A stretch of DNA of 7,376 nucleotides from NCBI GenBank assembly GCA_028685295.1, contig JAQUEL010000087.1:1-7376 (forward strand). The letters are read 5' to 3'. The notes under the pieces are model-generated. The model saw nothing but the letters and a program-made list of their open reading frames with translations, searched no databases and was not told the DNA's origin. Source of the DNA: a bacterium (GTDB lineage Bacteria; UBP13; UBA5359). Shown here piece after piece: positions 7,085 to 7,376 of this stretch (its first letter is position 1; every line of letters begins with the position of its first letter). A program made the position numbers and the translations under genes.

Positions 7085-7093
7085 ATTATACCA
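7085..7093 (-). promoter_or_regulatory. Extended -10 promoter of the birA-oadGAB operon
   Basis: TGGTATAAT on the minus strand is a perfect extended -10 element (TGnTATAAT). The -35 position holds CTTTTA, a poor match, but extended -10 promoters tolerate this, and an AT-rich tract lies just upstream (7099-7112). Predicted start is near 7078, leaving a leader of about 100 nt before birA. Confidence 0.6.
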
Positions 7094-7150
7094 TAACCTT
7101 TAAAAAATAAAAGAAGGAACCGGGTAGCAGAGGAATTGAAAGCAGGAAGC

Positions 7151-7186
7151 GAACCGGCGGCATATCACGAACCGGCGGCATATCAC
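7151..7186. repeat. Exact 18-base tandem duplication
   Basis: Two perfect head-to-tail copies of GAACCGGCGGCATATCAC (7151-7168 and 7169-7186). The preceding base C is also shared. A shorter GAACCGG occurs at 7117-7123. The perfect identity suggests a recent slippage duplication or a pair of protein-binding sites 18 bp apart. Confidence 0.95.
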
Positions 7187-7213
7187 AGAGAAACGATCGA
7201 AAATCCGGGCAAT

Positions 7214-7248
7214 GAGAACACCTTACTTCTCTTGGAGGGGAGAACACC
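7214..7248. repeat. Pair of GAGAACACC direct repeats
   Basis: GAGAACACC at 7214-7222 and again at 7240-7248, 26 bp start to start. Nine-base repeats so close together are unlikely but not impossible by chance. Confidence 0.6.
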
Positions 7249-7356
7249 ACCTGCAAACAGAGCTTTTCGACCCTGTCAGACACGTTTTGGGCATACGTCC
7301 AGCCGGACAACGACACCAGTGCCCAGTCTTATCCTTTCTTTTCTCGTTAAAAACTT

Positions 7357-7376
7357 GATGAAGGTTACAAATCATC
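7357..7376 (-). terminator. Possible terminator of an upstream gene, cut by the window edge
   Basis: On the minus strand GATGA (7372-7376), a 10-nt loop and TCATC (7357-7361) are followed by AAG and five T (7349-7353). The 5' arm may continue outside the window, which would lengthen the stem by pairing with AAG. As seen, the stem is only 5 bp. Confidence 0.25.

Larger units (their letters stand above)
7086..7316 (-). other. Unrecognised 76-codon open frame, probably not a gene
   Basis: GTG at 7316 to TAA at 7086-7088. It has no clear Shine-Dalgarno, contains the tandem duplication as DMPPVRDMPPVR, and its stop lies in the -10 box of the birA promoter. It contains one CSHC pair after a beta-like stretch, faintly like the N-terminal zinc-binding part of ISL3-type transposases, but no second Cys pair or catalytic domain follows. 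The other strand is also open here. I do not assign a function. Confidence 0.12.
7094..7376. other. Gene-poor stretch upstream of the operon promoter
   Basis: About 280 bases in which I see no recognisable protein or RNA gene. It contains an AT-rich tract (7099-7112), three GAACCGG words (7117, 7151, 7169), the tandem duplication, the GAGAACACC pair and, at the edge, a partial hairpin. Short open frames exist on both strands, none with a ribosome site or familiar motif. Confidence 0.5.

Noticed and set aside
7150-7364. Plus-strand open frame including the repeat as NRRHIT NRRHIT
   Set aside because: Entered after a stop, no ribosome site before its only ATG (7213), and no familiar motif; both strands are open by chance.
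7223-7376. Minus-strand frame open to the right edge, about 50 codons, rich in Cys
   Set aside because: No family recognised, no visible ribosome site, and it overlaps other equally open frames. It could be the tail of a gene outside the window, but nothing supports this.
1-7376. CRISPR array, tRNA or rRNA gene, complete insertion sequence
   Set aside because: No regularly spaced repeats, no tRNA- or rRNA-like sequence, and no transposase with terminal inverted repeats were seen.

Overview
The window looks like a piece of the chromosome of an anaerobic, probably sodium-bioenergetic bacterium. A Clostridia / Peptococcaceae-like Firmicute is the best guess, from the Na+-pumping decarboxylase subunits, an iron-sulfur flavin enoate-reductase-type enzyme, strong AGGAG/AGGTG ribosome sites and GTG/TTG starts. 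This assignment is inference only. All confident genes lie on the minus strand, so transcription runs from right to left.

Right part (6976-7376): about 400 bases with no gene I can recognise. It holds an exact 18-base tandem duplication, a pair of GAGAACACC direct repeats, a possible terminator cut by the window edge, and then a good extended -10 promoter (7085-7093). A leader of about 100 nt ends in a perfect 6-bp hairpin just before the first gene.

Centre (3054-6975): a tight four-gene operon in the order birA, oadG-like, oadA-like, oadB. birA encodes a biotin-protein ligase without a DNA-binding domain. The gamma-like subunit is a small one-helix membrane protein. The alpha subunit carries a carboxyltransferase domain and a C-terminal biotin domain on one chain. 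The beta subunit is the multi-helix Na+-translocating decarboxylase. Genes overlap by 19 nt (birA/oadG) or are separated by 12 and 17 nt. The expected workings are that BirA attaches biotin to Lys566 of alpha, alpha moves a carboxyl group from an acid substrate to biotin, beta decarboxylates carboxybiotin and exports Na+, and gamma anchors alpha to beta. No biotin carboxylase is encoded here, which favours a decarboxylase pump over a carboxylase. The alpha active site keeps its metal and catalytic residues but differs from textbook oxaloacetate decarboxylase at several substrate-pocket positions, so the substrate is open.

A strong 11-bp hairpin (2962-2988) separates this operon from the next unit, which has its own promoter (2919-2946). 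That unit is a single gene (958-2889) for a 643-residue FadH-like flavoenzyme: an Old Yellow Enzyme barrel, a 4Fe-4S cluster and two Rossmann-type dinucleotide-binding segments. It ends in a hairpin terminator (901-926).

Left part (1-957): a gap of about 315 bases (644-957) holds terminator hairpins, a possible decayed response-regulator fragment (723-884) and weak promoter candidates. It is followed by the N-terminal 214 residues of a PilB/GspE-type secretion or pilus assembly ATPase that runs off the left edge.
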